Positions 1 through 8,114 of a stretch of 55,716 bases of DNA are shown in pieces. Below the pieces are notes generated by a model, which did not search any database, was not told where the DNA came from, and worked only from the letters and a program-made list of their open reading frames with translations. Position 1 is the first letter of the stretch, and each line of letters starts with the position of its first letter. This DNA comes from Bacteroidales bacterium (GTDB lineage: Bacteria > Bacteroidota > Bacteroidia > Bacteroidales > F082): assembly GCA_017460915.1 (NCBI GenBank), contig JAFUAA010000014.1:1-55716 (forward strand). The letters run 5' to 3'. Position numbers and translations under genes: made by a program.

Positions 1-134
1 ACACTACCGTCCTGAAAACCTTGTTCGGCTTATCTAACTTCAACAATGTCAAAGAACAAATTGATAATAGTGAACTGTTATTATTTTAAGTTAAACATTC
101 AAATTAAAACCGTCCAATTTTTTAGTGGACACTA
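1..134 (+). mobile_element. 3' end of an insertion sequence
   Basis: The transposase tail is followed after about 20 bp by CGTCCAATTTTTTAGTGGAC (111-130), an AT-rich segment with internal dyad GTCCA...TGGAC. This is the sort of sequence found at the ends of Bacteroidetes IS elements. The exact outer boundary and any target duplication cannot be set because the other end is outside the window. The element abuts the broken RHS gene, which fits a decaying region. Confidence 0.45.
3..89 (+). CDS. C-terminal end of an insertion-sequence transposase (partial)
   Basis: An open frame runs in from the window edge and ends at TAA 87-89. Its last 28 codons read TTVLKTLFGLSNFNNVKEQI followed by DNSELLLF, which looks like the C-terminus of an IS4-type Bacteroidetes transposase. 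Only this end is in the window, so catalytic residues cannot be checked. The family call rests on resemblance of the tail and on the terminal repeat-like sequence just downstream; it could belong to a different DDE family. Confidence 0.5.
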   Translation, partial: TTVLKTLFGLSNFNNVKEQIDNSELLLF

Positions 135-139
135 ATGAT

Positions 140-2752
140 TTAGTGTGATGAAATGTTGTCATTTTCTATTTCAGCGGATTTGCAATCTAGCAGGCTGACT
201 AAGATATTACCGATGTGCTTTTTACAGTAATCAGCGGGCATATCTTGGCATCCGGAAATTCTGATTAGTTTAGACGAACAACATGATTCACGAGAGAAGC
301 CGCCGAATTCGAATACAAATTCAAGAATATCTTCATCAAACACTGCCATATCAAATTTGACTTTCTCTTTCTTACAAATGCCACAAATAAGGGAAGATGG
401 AATGTTCGAAATCATTTCATAATCGAAACCTCGTTTAAGAATAATTCTTTGCCTCATATCGGATTCGTTGACATTCAAATACGTCCCAACAAGAACTTCC
501 GAATTGAGAAACGAACGCAGGAACAGTGTGTCGATATAGCCATCGCAACCTGTTTCCATTACCATCCATTTCCTTTTACTGTCTCCTTCAATAACAACAA
601 GTCCTTCATCTAGTGGCGAGCCATCAGCGTGTTTAATTTGAAAGGAAAAAAGCGAACCTCGCCTTTCGGATATTTCAAGCGATGATGAAACGGAAAACAA
701 ATCATCAGACAAAATGACCTTTAACTTCTCATGGCGTAATTTATAAGAACTATTTATCACATCAGATAATATCATTTGTGGGGTTCCTTCGTAGGTGTCT
801 GGGTAAACAAATTGATAATAACCGGCTTCATTTTTTACCAATCTAACACACTTCAAAGACTGTTGTTGATACAATAGTGAAATAAAGGCCCACCATTCTG
901 CCGAACCAATTGTCCCAGTAAAACCAAGACTTCTGCAAATTTCTTCAAGAGTATCAGGCACACAATACGAGGGCTTATTTTGAGGGTTGTCTTTCACTCC
1001 AAAATCATAGACGTCCTTTGGCATCTCCCTATACCCTGAAAAGCCAAAGCCAAAACTATTTTGTCCATTATAACGGGAGTAAGAACCACCTATGCCAATG
1101 CCCCAGATATCACCATGAACAGAGGCCCCAATATTCGCTCCAAAGCCATAAGAATACTGGCCTGTAGCCAAGCCATAACCGCAAAGTCCTGTCACTCCAA
1201 CACCCAAATTGCATGCACCACCTGCTGAAATCCCATAATTTACGGAAAGTGATCCCGTCAGCGTACTATTTCGGAAATCATAGCCGACGCCCAAAGTCAG
1301 ATTTGCGCCAACACTACCAATGTGTAGCCCTAATTCGCCATAAACGCCAACAGAACTGATTCCGTCGTTGTCAAAGCCAAGATTCAATCCAACACCCCCA
1401 AAAGCCAAAATTCACACCAGCGCTTACGCTTGTCAAGCCATATGTTCCATCCTCCCTTTTTCCGTATCCAACTCCTCCTATCAGGAACCACTCTCCATCC
1501 GGGTCCATATACCTCAACGGGTTATTTAAGCAATAAGCATACCTGTTGAAGCTCTGCGAAAAATCGGATGCCTGCACATAGTTATCCACGGAGAGGAACG
1601 AGCTCATCACCGGTCGTACACGCGGCCGTTCATGTTGATGAGGTTGAAGGCGTTGAGATGCTCGTGGCCAGTGAAGCCTCTATCGAACATGGGCTGTTGC
1701 GCCGCGGTGCCCGTCCATGTGTCGGGGTCGCGCATGTTGCCCCAAGCGTCGAAGCTCTGCACGCGCTACACATACCCATCGGCGTCGGTAATCGTCGTCC
1801 AACTACCGAGGTGGTCCATGCAAATATAGTAAAAGCTGTTTAAAAAATGGCCGCCATGAGCCATAAACATATCAACGGCAAACACGCCCAAAGGTCCACT
1901 AATGAATGTGTACTTTTCAACGTTCCCGTTGTGTTCGACGAATTCACAGTTGCCGATGTATGTTTTCTCATAATGAGCGCCGTCCGAAGTCTCCGCTCGC
2001 ATTCTCGTCCTCTGATGGTCAAATCCATAGTCGAAATCTATCGTAGGTGTCATGAAATCACCTGCTATATGACTCACCTTGTCGAACATCGTATAGGTGA
2101 TGGTCTGCTCCGCCAATGGGTTCTCCATCGTCACCGCACTTATGGCATGGGGCTTCAACACCCCGTTGTCGTCGTAGGTATTGTATTGCGCATTGCCGAA
2201 CACCGTATGCCCATCCGCCTCCTTTGATAGGATTCGTCCGAAAGCGTCATAGACCATGTCGCTGCTCACCGTTCCGTTCAGGGTGACGGTCGTCAGGCGG
2301 TTCAGATAGACGTATGTGAAAGCCTCACTGTTCGGCATGGCGAATTTGTCTTCCGTTCGTGCCGCTAAACTACTAAAATCATCGTAACCGTACGAAAAAC
2401 TTTGGATAATTTCTCCATTTGCCCAGAAATCGTCGCTTTCAACCTATGGGACTCGTCAAATTCCCGAGAATTTATGATGCCATCGCCGAGCTTGTATCTC
2501 TTGATTTGCCCAAACTCGTCGACCTCAAAGTTTCCCACATCGGTAGGCCTGCCTCGCTTTTTATCTTCGTAAGATAGCCGAGGCCATTGTATTCTTTGCG
2601 AATCGAATAACCCGTTGGATAGGTCTCTTTCCTCACCATAGAATGGTCCCTTCTCCTTTCCCATTTTCTGTTCTGGCCACACCGTGGGCGTGGCGCAATG
2701 CTCCCGAAAGGATCAAGCAGAGCATCAGAACTAATTTTGATAATGTTTTCAT
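140..2752 (-). pseudogene. RHS-repeat protein gene with frameshifts and a nonsense codon
   Basis: Reading the minus strand from ATG 2752, a hydrophobic signal-like start (MKTLSKLVLMLCLILSGA) is followed, in changing frames, by RHS/YD-repeat sequence (TYPTGYSIRKEYNGLGYLTKI; VDEFGQIKRYKLGDG; VYDAFGRILSKEADG), the RHS core (HLNAFNLINMNGRVYDPV, then SFNRYAYCLNNPLRYMDPDGE), and a 420-codon glycine-rich variable C-terminus ending at 140. Breaks seen: frame changes near 2635 and 2530, a one-base loss in an A-run near 2410, an in-frame TAG at 1768-1766 (probably a former CAG in GYVQRVQSFDAWGN), a one-base loss near 1610 and a one-base change in a T/G run near 1400. Intact RHS proteins are secreted polymorphic toxins or surface shells. 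The long C-terminus is still open, so decay is recent or some shifts are sequencing errors. Its tail (CGIC motif, no toxin motif I recognise) is unassigned. Confidence 0.7.
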
Positions 2753-2778
2753 CGTGTATTAGGTTAAAAATCACGATG

Positions 2779-2786
2779 CAAAAGTA
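2779..2786 (-). promoter_or_regulatory. -7 box of the RHS gene promoter
   Basis: The minus strand reads TACTTTTG, matching the Bacteroidetes -7 consensus TAnnTTTG, 26 bp upstream of ATG 2752. Confidence 0.5.
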
Positions 2787-3246
2787 TTGGGACTCTAAAA
2801 TCCCTGCAAAAACATGTTGGTTAGGGTTTTTGATTAACGTTTTATTAATCCAAATACACACGCGAAGAATCATACTGCTTGTCTTCAAACAATATATTGC
2901 CGAGAGTCAATAATCTGGTGGTCTTTTCTTCCTCGTCTGCCGAAAGTGCAACCAAGTGTTTTAAGCTCTTTATGACTGAATCCGAACCATAATGCGTGTT
3001 ATAATAGGCAAATATGGTTTTGTTCGTCATAAGGTCTCTATAATGGAGATTGTCAAAATCAGGCATGTTCGCCAATGCTTCATCATAGTAGAATGCTGCA
3101 CTGTCTTTCTGGTTGGCAACGTCATATTGTATCCCCAAATTATACAGTAAGACAGGTATTCCGTATTTAGATGTCGGCTCTCGTCGGCAATAAATATAAT
3201 GGGTGCGGGTCTCCAAGAAGGCAATGGCTTTGGGGGCGGCATCGGT

Positions 3247-3310
3247 GGCGGACGCATGCGATGCGTCCCTACACGGGTTCGGTCGTAGGGACACACCGCG
3301 TGTGTCCGCC
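3247..3310 (+). repeat. Two GTAGGGACGC-type palindromes inside the TPR pseudogene
   Basis: GGACGCATGCGATGCGTCC with a flanking CTAC (3247-3272) and GTAGGGACACACCGCGTGTG ending in TCC (3285-3310) are hairpin-forming repeats in opposite orientation, separated by 12 bp. They belong to the same family as 3426-3504, 3582-3609 and 47530-47557. Confidence 0.75.
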
Positions 3311-3425
3311 AACGCCATTAACGAATCGAAATACCCCACCGCCTGCTGCAATTCGGTGCAGTTGGTCTGGTCGTAGTCGTTCTTGTACAGCAATTCCGCC
3401 GCCAACAATTGGTAATAATGTTCAT

Positions 3426-3504
3426 TGTAGAGACGCATTGCATGCGTCTCCAGGGAATCGCCCTTGGGGGGTGTTGGGAGACGCAAGCATTGCGTCTCTA
3501 CAGG
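3426..3504 (+). repeat. Two GTAGAGACGC-type palindromes inside the TPR pseudogene
   Basis: Copies at 3426-3453 (arms GAGACGCA / TGCGTCTC) and 3476-3504 (arms GAGACGCAA / TTGCGTCTC then TAC) lie 22 bp apart in opposite orientation. Each has the outer motif TGTAGAGACGC on one side. Confidence 0.75.
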
Positions 3505-3581
3505 CCAAAAGGCATTGCAACGCGTGTCGGGCTGCCGCCACATCAGGCTGTCGATGGCTTGCAATGCAGAGTCAGCCAACG

Positions 3582-3609
3582 GTAGAGACGTGCCGTGGCG
3601 CGTCTCTAC
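3582..3609 (+). repeat. GTAGAGACGC-type palindrome inside the TPR pseudogene
   Basis: A near-perfect hairpin with arms GTAGAGACG and CGTCTCTAC around TGCCGTGGCG. It sits in the region coding for the start of the mature protein. Confidence 0.75.
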
Positions 3610-3671
3610 ATTGGAGGTGCAGGCGGATGGCAAGGCCGGCCCCAACAACAATGCCGTATTTTCATACAGCG

Positions 3672-3679
3672 CAAAGATA
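3672..3679 (-). promoter_or_regulatory. -7 box close to the TPR pseudogene start
   Basis: The minus strand reads TATCTTTG, ending six bases before ATG 3665. Such a short gap implies an almost leaderless transcript, if the promoter still works. Confidence 0.5.
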
Positions 3680-3707
3680 GGGGTTTTTCAGAAAACTCAA
3701 GTGTTGT

Positions 3708-4607
3708 CTACTTGAAATTCCTATCCAGGAAATCCTGCGCTTCCTTCATACCGCCATCGCGGGCTTTGGTCATCAACAGCTTGGCGTAGGTTGGGTCTTG
3801 CTGCACGCCTTCGCCTGTGTAGTACATCAGGCCAAGGCGGTATTGCGCGCTCGAAATGTTCTTGTCGGCAGCGGGTTGGTAGTATTCAACGGCTTTTCTG
3901 AGGTCTTTCGTCACCCCGATGCCGAAGTAATAGCTGTCGCCCATCTGCGACAGGGCGTAGGCATTGCCCGCATCGGCGGCATCGGTCCACCATCGGATGG
4001 CAGTCTTTTCGTCTTTCGCAATGCCCATTCCATAGAAATAGCAGTTGCCGAGGTTGAGCATGGCTTGGGCATCGCCGCCTGCCGCGCCTTTCTTGTACCA
4101 CTCAAAAGCCTTGGCGGGATCGGCTTTCACGGCTGTTCCCATACGGTAGAAGTTGCCCAACGAGTTGCAGGCGGCGGGATTGTCTTGGTTGGCCGCCCTG
4201 ATGTACCATTTGTAGGCTTCGTTCACGTCCTTGTCGACACCCCAACCGTTTTCGTAGCAAACGCCAAACATGTTTTGGTAGTCGGCCCTGCCTTGCTCGG
4301 CATGGTAGCGAATGCTGTCGATTTGCTCCGTGGCCTGTTCTTCCAAAGTCTTTCTTTTTCCATTCAGTTGACTGAAATCGAGCGGCTTGCCTTCTTCGAG
4401 CTTCAGCACGGGGCCAGTGGATTGCGAGAGGCCGTTGTCGAAAGCGGTGCCCTTCTCCTGCACAGGAATCTGCCGCATGGGTGACACGGGCACGCCCTGA
4501 GGCACATAGACCTCTTTTTGCTCGGGTTGTTCTTGCTTTTTATCGTCTTTTTGCCCGCAGGCTACCATCACAAGAGCAAAAAAGGTTAATACTAGTAATT
4601 TCTTCAT
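3708..4607 (-). CDS. Sel1-like repeat lipoprotein
   Basis: A 299-residue protein with a lipoprotein signal (MKKLLVLTFFALVMVAC, lipobox VMVAC) and, from about residue 100, a series of 36-residue Sel1/TPR-like repeats, e.g. AQAMLNLGNCYFYGMGIAKD and AQYRLGLMYYTGEGVQQD. Sel1 repeats form alpha/alpha superhelices that mediate protein contacts; no catalytic motif is seen, so a periplasmic or outer-membrane scaffold role is inference. The gene begins 23 bp after the YafQ-type toxin stop and may share its transcript. Confidence 0.85.
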   Translation of the reverse strand: MKKLLVLTFFALVMVACGQKDDKKQEQPEQKEVYVPQGVPVSPMRQIPVQEKGTAFDNGLSQSTGPVLKLEEGKPLDFSQLNGKRKTLEEQATEQIDSIRYHAEQGRADYQNMFGVCYENGWGVDKDVNEAYKWYIRAANQDNPAACNSLGNFYRMGTAVKADPAKAFEWYKKGAAGGDAQAMLNLGNCYFYGMGIAKDEKTAIRWWTDAADAGNAYALSQMGDSYYFGIGVTKDLRKAVEYYQPAADKNISSAQYRLGLMYYTGEGVQQDPTYAKLLMTKARDGGMKEAQDFLDRNFK

Positions 4608-4630
4608 TTCTCGTTTGCAGATTGTTGTGT

Positions 4631-4903
4631 TTAAAACACATCTTCGTGGGTTCCAGTATCAAGCAAATAAAGCACACAACGGCCTTTTATGATTCGATAG
4701 ACCAAAATCCAATCAAATTGAATATGGCATTCTCGGTAAGCTTTATAATTACCAGAAAGTTGATGATCCTTGTGCTTGGGGTCAAGTGGAATGCCTTCCG
4801 CTAATTGACGCACTATGGTATTGAGCAGAGTGAGGTCAAGCCCTCTTTTTTTAGCCAGTTTGTATGATTTCTTATACCTACTGGAATATTCAATGCTCAT
4901 CAT
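4631..4903 (-). CDS. YafQ/RelE-family type II toxin
   Basis: A 90-residue protein with the RelE-fold signature of the YafQ branch: KDHQLSGNYKAYRECHI, FDWILVYRI and a C-terminal LLDTGTHEDVF (conserved His near the end). YafQ toxins are ribosome-dependent mRNA endonucleases neutralised by an adjacent antitoxin. The gene lies 3 bp downstream of the antitoxin gene. Either of two consecutive ATGs (4903, 4900) could be the start. Confidence 0.85.
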   Translation of the reverse strand: MMSIEYSSRYKKSYKLAKKRGLDLTLLNTIVRQLAEGIPLDPKHKDHQLSGNYKAYRECHIQFDWILVYRIIKGRCVLYLLDTGTHEDVF

Positions 4904-4906
4904 AGC

Positions 4907-5107
4907 CTATTCGTTTATTTTTTTCAAATAGTCATCAAAATCGTTGCATTTCGTGGTGCGTCCTTGTTTAAAGTCATCAATGGCCTCATCGAGGCCGCTT
5001 CTCTTTGATGTTTTAAGCTTGTTGACACCCTCCAGTTTCAACAATGCGGCAATCAAACCTTTCAAAGCCGGATTTGTAGCATCGTATTGCAAAGTGATTG
5101 TTTCCAT
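4907..5107 (-). CDS. Antitoxin partner of the YafQ-type toxin
   Basis: A 66-residue protein (METITLQYDATNPALKGLIA...) encoded directly upstream of the toxin with a 3-bp gap, the usual type II order. The C-terminal half (FKQGRTTKCNDFDDYLKKINE region) is charged and typical of the toxin-wrapping tail of short Bacteroidetes antitoxins. I see no clear DNA-binding fold, so the class is not assigned. A TATCTTTG box lies upstream. Confidence 0.7.
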   Translation of the reverse strand: METITLQYDATNPALKGLIAALLKLEGVNKLKTSKRSGLDEAIDDFKQGRTTKCNDFDDYLKKINE

Positions 5108-5133
5108 TTCTTCTTGCTTTTACTAACCGCTGG

Positions 5134-5141
5134 CAAAGATA
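5134..5141 (-). promoter_or_regulatory. -7 box of the toxin-antitoxin operon
   Basis: The minus strand reads TATCTTTG, 26 bp before the antitoxin ATG, with no other gene start nearby. Confidence 0.6.
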
Positions 5142-5186
5142 ATGCTTTTTCCGAAATAAATGTGCTTTTGTAATTATTTGGAAAAA

Positions 5187-7466
5187 CTACTTGATTTGAA
5201 ACCTTACGCCCAAATAGCCCCTGATGCCGCTCAGCGGACCCCACACCATCGAGGCATCGAAGTCCTCGCTGGTCGGGTCGTTGGCCGAGATGATAGGATA
5301 GTCCTGGGTGTAGTTGGTCAGGTTCTCGCCGCCCACATAGAGTTCCCAGTTTTTGCCCAGCTTCTTCGTAATCTGCGCATTCATAATCACATAGAACGGC
5401 GAGCGCTTGATGTTCTGGCCGTTGGCCACAGCGGTGGCGTTACCTGCCAAGTTGGGCACGCGGCTGTCGCCATTGAACTGCGTCGTGAAGTCGAACTGCC
5501 ACGTTCCAGGCGCATACGACATTGTCACCAAACTCTTGTAGCGGTTGACGAAAGGTTTCTCGCGAAGCGTGTCGTTGATGGTCATCTTCACGTCGTTGTA
5601 GCGGAAGGCCAAAGTCAGGTCGAAGTCCTTGAAAATCTCGCAGTTGGCCTCGATTTGGACGCTGTTGGAATAAGACTTTCCATCGAGGTTATAGATGCGC
5701 GTCTCGTGGGCATCGGCATCGCGGTCGAGGACGATTTGGTTCAAGAAATCAGTGCGGTAGAAATCGGCCTGCAAGGTCAACTCGCGCCAGCCGAGGTTGA
5801 AGGTCTTGGTCAGGTTGAGGCCCGTGTTCCAAGCCTCTTCCATCTTTGGCGTATCGACAAAGACGATTTCGCGCGCCGAGGCGAGCATCGTCGAGTTCTC
5901 GGCCAACACATTGGGCGAACGGTAGCCTTTGCCTGCCGAGAGACGGAAAGTCCAAGTCTTGGTAGGCTCGTAGCGCACGTGCACACGCGGCGTGTAGAGC
6001 AGCTTTTGGTAATAGGTGTTGTAGTCGCCCCTCATGCCGACGATGAAGCTCCAATGGTCGTAGTCGTTGTAGGTGTATTCGGCAAAGATGCCAGGCACGT
6101 GCTCGGTGCGGCCATAGAGGCTGTCGGTCAGAATCTGGTCGGAATGGCCACGTTCGGTGCGGCGCAGGTGTTCCTTGTATTTGTCGTAGGAATAGCTGGC
6201 ACCCACGGAGTATTTGTGCATCGTGTTGGAAATGTATGAGTTAAAGAGCACGTTGGCATAGTAGGAATACTGCTCGGCGTGATAGAGATTGGTGTTGAAA
6301 TAGGCCGAATGCATCTTGTGGTAGGTGAACTGCTGTTGGATGCCGAGGCTGGTCTCCACGCGATCGAAGAGGAAACCTGTCTTGGAAAAAGCCTCGTAGC
6401 GTTGCGTGTTGATGCCGAAGCCCAAACTGTCGGCAACCGAGCCTTCATGCAGGTGTCCGCCCGGCACGAACCCGATTTGTCCGCCATAGCGGTCTTCCTT
6501 CAAGGCCTTCACGCCCCAGAAGCCTTCAAACCATTCGTTGGCGTAGTTGTAGCAGGCGAAAACGTTGTATTGGGTCACCTGCGGGTCGTCCACGAAATGG
6601 TCGCCGTTGTAGTCCATCGTCATGAAATTGTGGTTGACGTGGCCCAAGAGCATCATGCTACCGCGTTTTCCGACATTCCAGCGCGTGTTGAAGTTGAACT
6701 CGGCCATGCCCATCGTGTTGCCGAAGAGGTTGAGGAAAAGTTTCTCGCTCTCGCCCACTTCGGGTTTCTTGTAATCCACATTAATCTGTCCGCTGATGGA
6801 CTCGTAACCGTTTCTCACAGAGGAAGTTCCCTTCGATACCTGGATGGCTTTCATCCAGTTGCCAGGCACGTAGTTGAGGCCAAAGGACGAGGCCACGCCA
6901 CGGAAATTGGGCATGTTCTCGGCCAACATCTGGGTATAGAGCCCGCTCAAGCCCAACAGCTCGATTTGCTTCGCTCCCGTGACGGCATCGCTGTAGGTGA
7001 CATCCACCGAAGCATTGTTCTCGAAGCTCTCGGCGAGGCTGCAGCAGGCGGCGCGACGCAGGCTCTGCGTGGTGATGGTTTGCACGGCCATAGGTTCGAG
7101 GGCCGAGATGAAAGTGGCTTTTTGTCGGGCCTCGATTTCCACCTCGTTGAGCATGTGTATCGAATGGAAAACGTGGTCGTAATGCACGGGCTCGAACATG
7201 TGGTGCACCGTGTCGTTTTCATAGCTGATGCAACTGAAAACGAGGCATCCGATTTCGCCGTGGACGGGGATTTTGTAGCGTCCGTTGGCATCGGTCACCA
7301 CGCCTTGGTTGACGATTTTCCAATATACGTTGACGCCAGGCAGCGGTGTGCGTTCGCCGTTTTCGGCTTCTTCGTAGACGGTGCCTTCAATGAAACTTTG
7401 GGCAAAAGCACCCATTGAGAAGGCCATTAATAAAAAGGTGATTAAGGATAATTTATTGGTTTTCAT
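5187..7466 (-). CDS. TonB-dependent outer-membrane receptor
   Basis: A 759-residue protein: signal peptide ending GAFAQ (about 1-22), a carboxypeptidase-regulatory-like beta domain at about 24-110 (TVYEEAENGERTPLPGVNVY), a plug domain at about 120-220, then a 22-stranded barrel region ending in IRGYLGVRFQIK. Length and order fit the ligand-gated TonB-dependent transporter family. No SusD partner is encoded beside it, so a glycan-uptake role is not supported. The gene follows a small HYC/CC-motif protein on the same strand, an arrangement seen with metal or heme type receptors in Bacteroidetes; the substrate is unknown. Two palindromes lie in the 98-bp gap upstream. Confidence 0.9.
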   Translation of the reverse strand: MKTNKLSLITFLLMAFSMGAFAQSFIEGTVYEEAENGERTPLPGVNVYWKIVNQGVVTDANGRYKIPVHGEIGCLVFSCISYENDTVHHMFEPVHYDHVFHSIHMLNEVEIEARQKATFISALEPMAVQTITTQSLRRAACCSLAESFENNASVDVTYSDAVTGAKQIELLGLSGLYTQMLAENMPNFRGVASSFGLNYVPGNWMKAIQVSKGTSSVRNGYESISGQINVDYKKPEVGESEKLFLNLFGNTMGMAEFNFNTRWNVGKRGSMMLLGHVNHNFMTMDYNGDHFVDDPQVTQYNVFACYNYANEWFEGFWGVKALKEDRYGGQIGFVPGGHLHEGSVADSLGFGINTQRYEAFSKTGFLFDRVETSLGIQQQFTYHKMHSAYFNTNLYHAEQYSYYANVLFNSYISNTMHKYSVGASYSYDKYKEHLRRTERGHSDQILTDSLYGRTEHVPGIFAEYTYNDYDHWSFIVGMRGDYNTYYQKLLYTPRVHVRYEPTKTWTFRLSAGKGYRSPNVLAENSTMLASAREIVFVDTPKMEEAWNTGLNLTKTFNLGWRELTLQADFYRTDFLNQIVLDRDADAHETRIYNLDGKSYSNSVQIEANCEIFKDFDLTLAFRYNDVKMTINDTLREKPFVNRYKSLVTMSYAPGTWQFDFTTQFNGDSRVPNLAGNATAVANGQNIKRSPFYVIMNAQITKKLGKNWELYVGGENLTNYTQDYPIISANDPTSEDFDASMVWGPLSGIRGYLGVRFQIK

Positions 7467-7505
7467 TGTATTTCAGATTTAAAATTAAAGAATTAAGGAT
7501 TGTAG

Positions 7506-7526
7506 GGCTGTCACACCGAGGCAGCC
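7506..7526 (+). repeat. TGTAGGG(C/T)TGTCAC palindrome, copy 1
   Basis: GGCTGTCACACCGAGGCAGC plus C: arms GGCTG / CAGCC, preceded by TGTAG. The same design with different arm bases (GGTTG / CAACC) occurs at 34803-34823. Confidence 0.6.
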
Positions 7527-7535
7527 TTTTGTTTT

Positions 7536-7555
7536 GCCGGATTTCAAATCCGCCA
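7536..7555 (+). repeat. CGGATTT/AAATCCG palindrome
   Basis: GCCGGATTTCAAATCCGCCA, a 7-bp perfect inverted repeat with one central base. Short elements of this kind are scattered between genes in many Bacteroidetes. It sits between the HYC/CC gene and the TonB receptor gene, so it may affect the joint transcript. Confidence 0.55.
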
Positions 7556-7564
7556 GAACAAAAA

Positions 7565-8023
7565 TCAGAAAACCAAAGGATTCAACTTCAATTGCGAGAA
7601 GAAAACCAGCCGCAATTTGCCGACAGGCAAAAGTGGGATTTTCTGCATCGCAAACCAGTCGGACACCTGTTTTGCCTTCAGCGACAATTCAAAAACGTCG
7701 AAATGAAGGAAGGCAAGGGGCTGGAAATGAAGCGTAAGGTGTTTTTCGGACGAAAAAGTGAAACTATCGGTGAATTGTATCTTGCTGCCGAAATCGTCGC
7801 AGCAACATTTCGACTCGAAATGTACTGCAACGGTATGGTTTTCATGCATTTCATCATCGCATTGGCCAAGGCAATGAGGCTGGATCGGAGAAGCCAAGCT
7901 GATACTGCTCGTGAGCTGACGGCTCGTCCTGCAATAATGGAATCGCACGTCCCAGCCTATCGAGACGAACAGCACCACAAGGGCCATCAGAAGCGAACCA
8001 ATTTGCAGAAATCGTTTTTTCAT
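7565..8023 (-). CDS. Small membrane-anchored protein with HYC and CCC motifs
   Basis: A 152-residue protein from ATG 8023 (MKKRFLQIGSLLMALVVLF...). It has one N-terminal hydrophobic segment, then FHYC, an isolated CLGQCDDEMHENH stretch and KCCCDDF. This pattern resembles the HYC_CC_PP family found beside TonB-dependent receptors in Bacteroidetes; Cys and His richness suggests metal binding, which is inference. It precedes the receptor gene on the same strand. The longer frame from 8101 is rejected because a TATTTTTG box lies at 8028-8035, inside that extension. Confidence 0.6.
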   Translation of the reverse strand: MKKRFLQIGSLLMALVVLFVSIGWDVRFHYCRTSRQLTSSISLASPIQPHCLGQCDDEMHENHTVAVHFESKCCCDDFGSKIQFTDSFTFSSEKHLTLHFQPLAFLHFDVFELSLKAKQVSDWFAMQKIPLLPVGKLRLVFFSQLKLNPLVF

Positions 8024-8027
8024 GGCG

Positions 8028-8035
8028 CAAAAATA
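8028..8035 (-). promoter_or_regulatory. -7 box of the HYC/CC gene
   Basis: The minus strand reads TATTTTTG and ends four bases before ATG 8023, implying a leaderless or near-leaderless mRNA. The divergent nitroreductase -7 box lies only 11 bp away. Confidence 0.5.
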
Positions 8036-8046
8036 ATGAAAATCTG

Positions 8047-8054
8047 TATCTTTG
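8047..8054 (+). promoter_or_regulatory. -7 box of the nitroreductase gene
   Basis: TATCTTTG, 60 bp upstream of ATG 8115. Confidence 0.55.
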
Positions 8055-8114
8055 TAGCGGGTTTGGGAAACAAATCCATCACAAATCGAAAACAAATCCA
8101 ATCATTACGGAATT

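Larger units (their letters stand above)
2845..3665 (-). pseudogene. Broken TPR lipoprotein gene carrying in-frame palindromes
   Basis: The reading frame from 3651 to 2845 contains tetratricopeptide-type sequence (REPTSKYGIPVLLYNLGIQ; EKTTRLLTLGNILFEDKQYD) of the large Bacteroidales TPR regulator/lipoprotein family also seen at the end of this window. The natural start is probably ATG 3665, six bases after a TATCTTTG box; from there one lost base in CGG(G)CATTG shifts out of a lipoprotein signal ending PSAC. Five GTAGAGACGC-type palindromes lie inside the frame and are translated as spacers such as VETRHGTSL and VETQCLRLP. The join THYIYCRREPTSKYG suggests a further internal deletion, and TAA at 2845 truncates the protein before the C-terminal membrane segment expected for the family. 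Probably non-functional. Confidence 0.65.

Noticed and set aside
3171-3680. Long plus-strand open frames opposite the TPR pseudogene
   Set aside because: They arise from the palindromes and GC-rich antisense sequence; no protein family is recognisable and the minus strand carries clear TPR motifs and a promoter.
5160-7418. Long plus-strand frames opposite the TonB receptor gene
   Set aside because: They mirror the codon bias of the real gene (His/Val/Glu-rich, no motifs); the minus frame has a signal peptide, plug and barrel.
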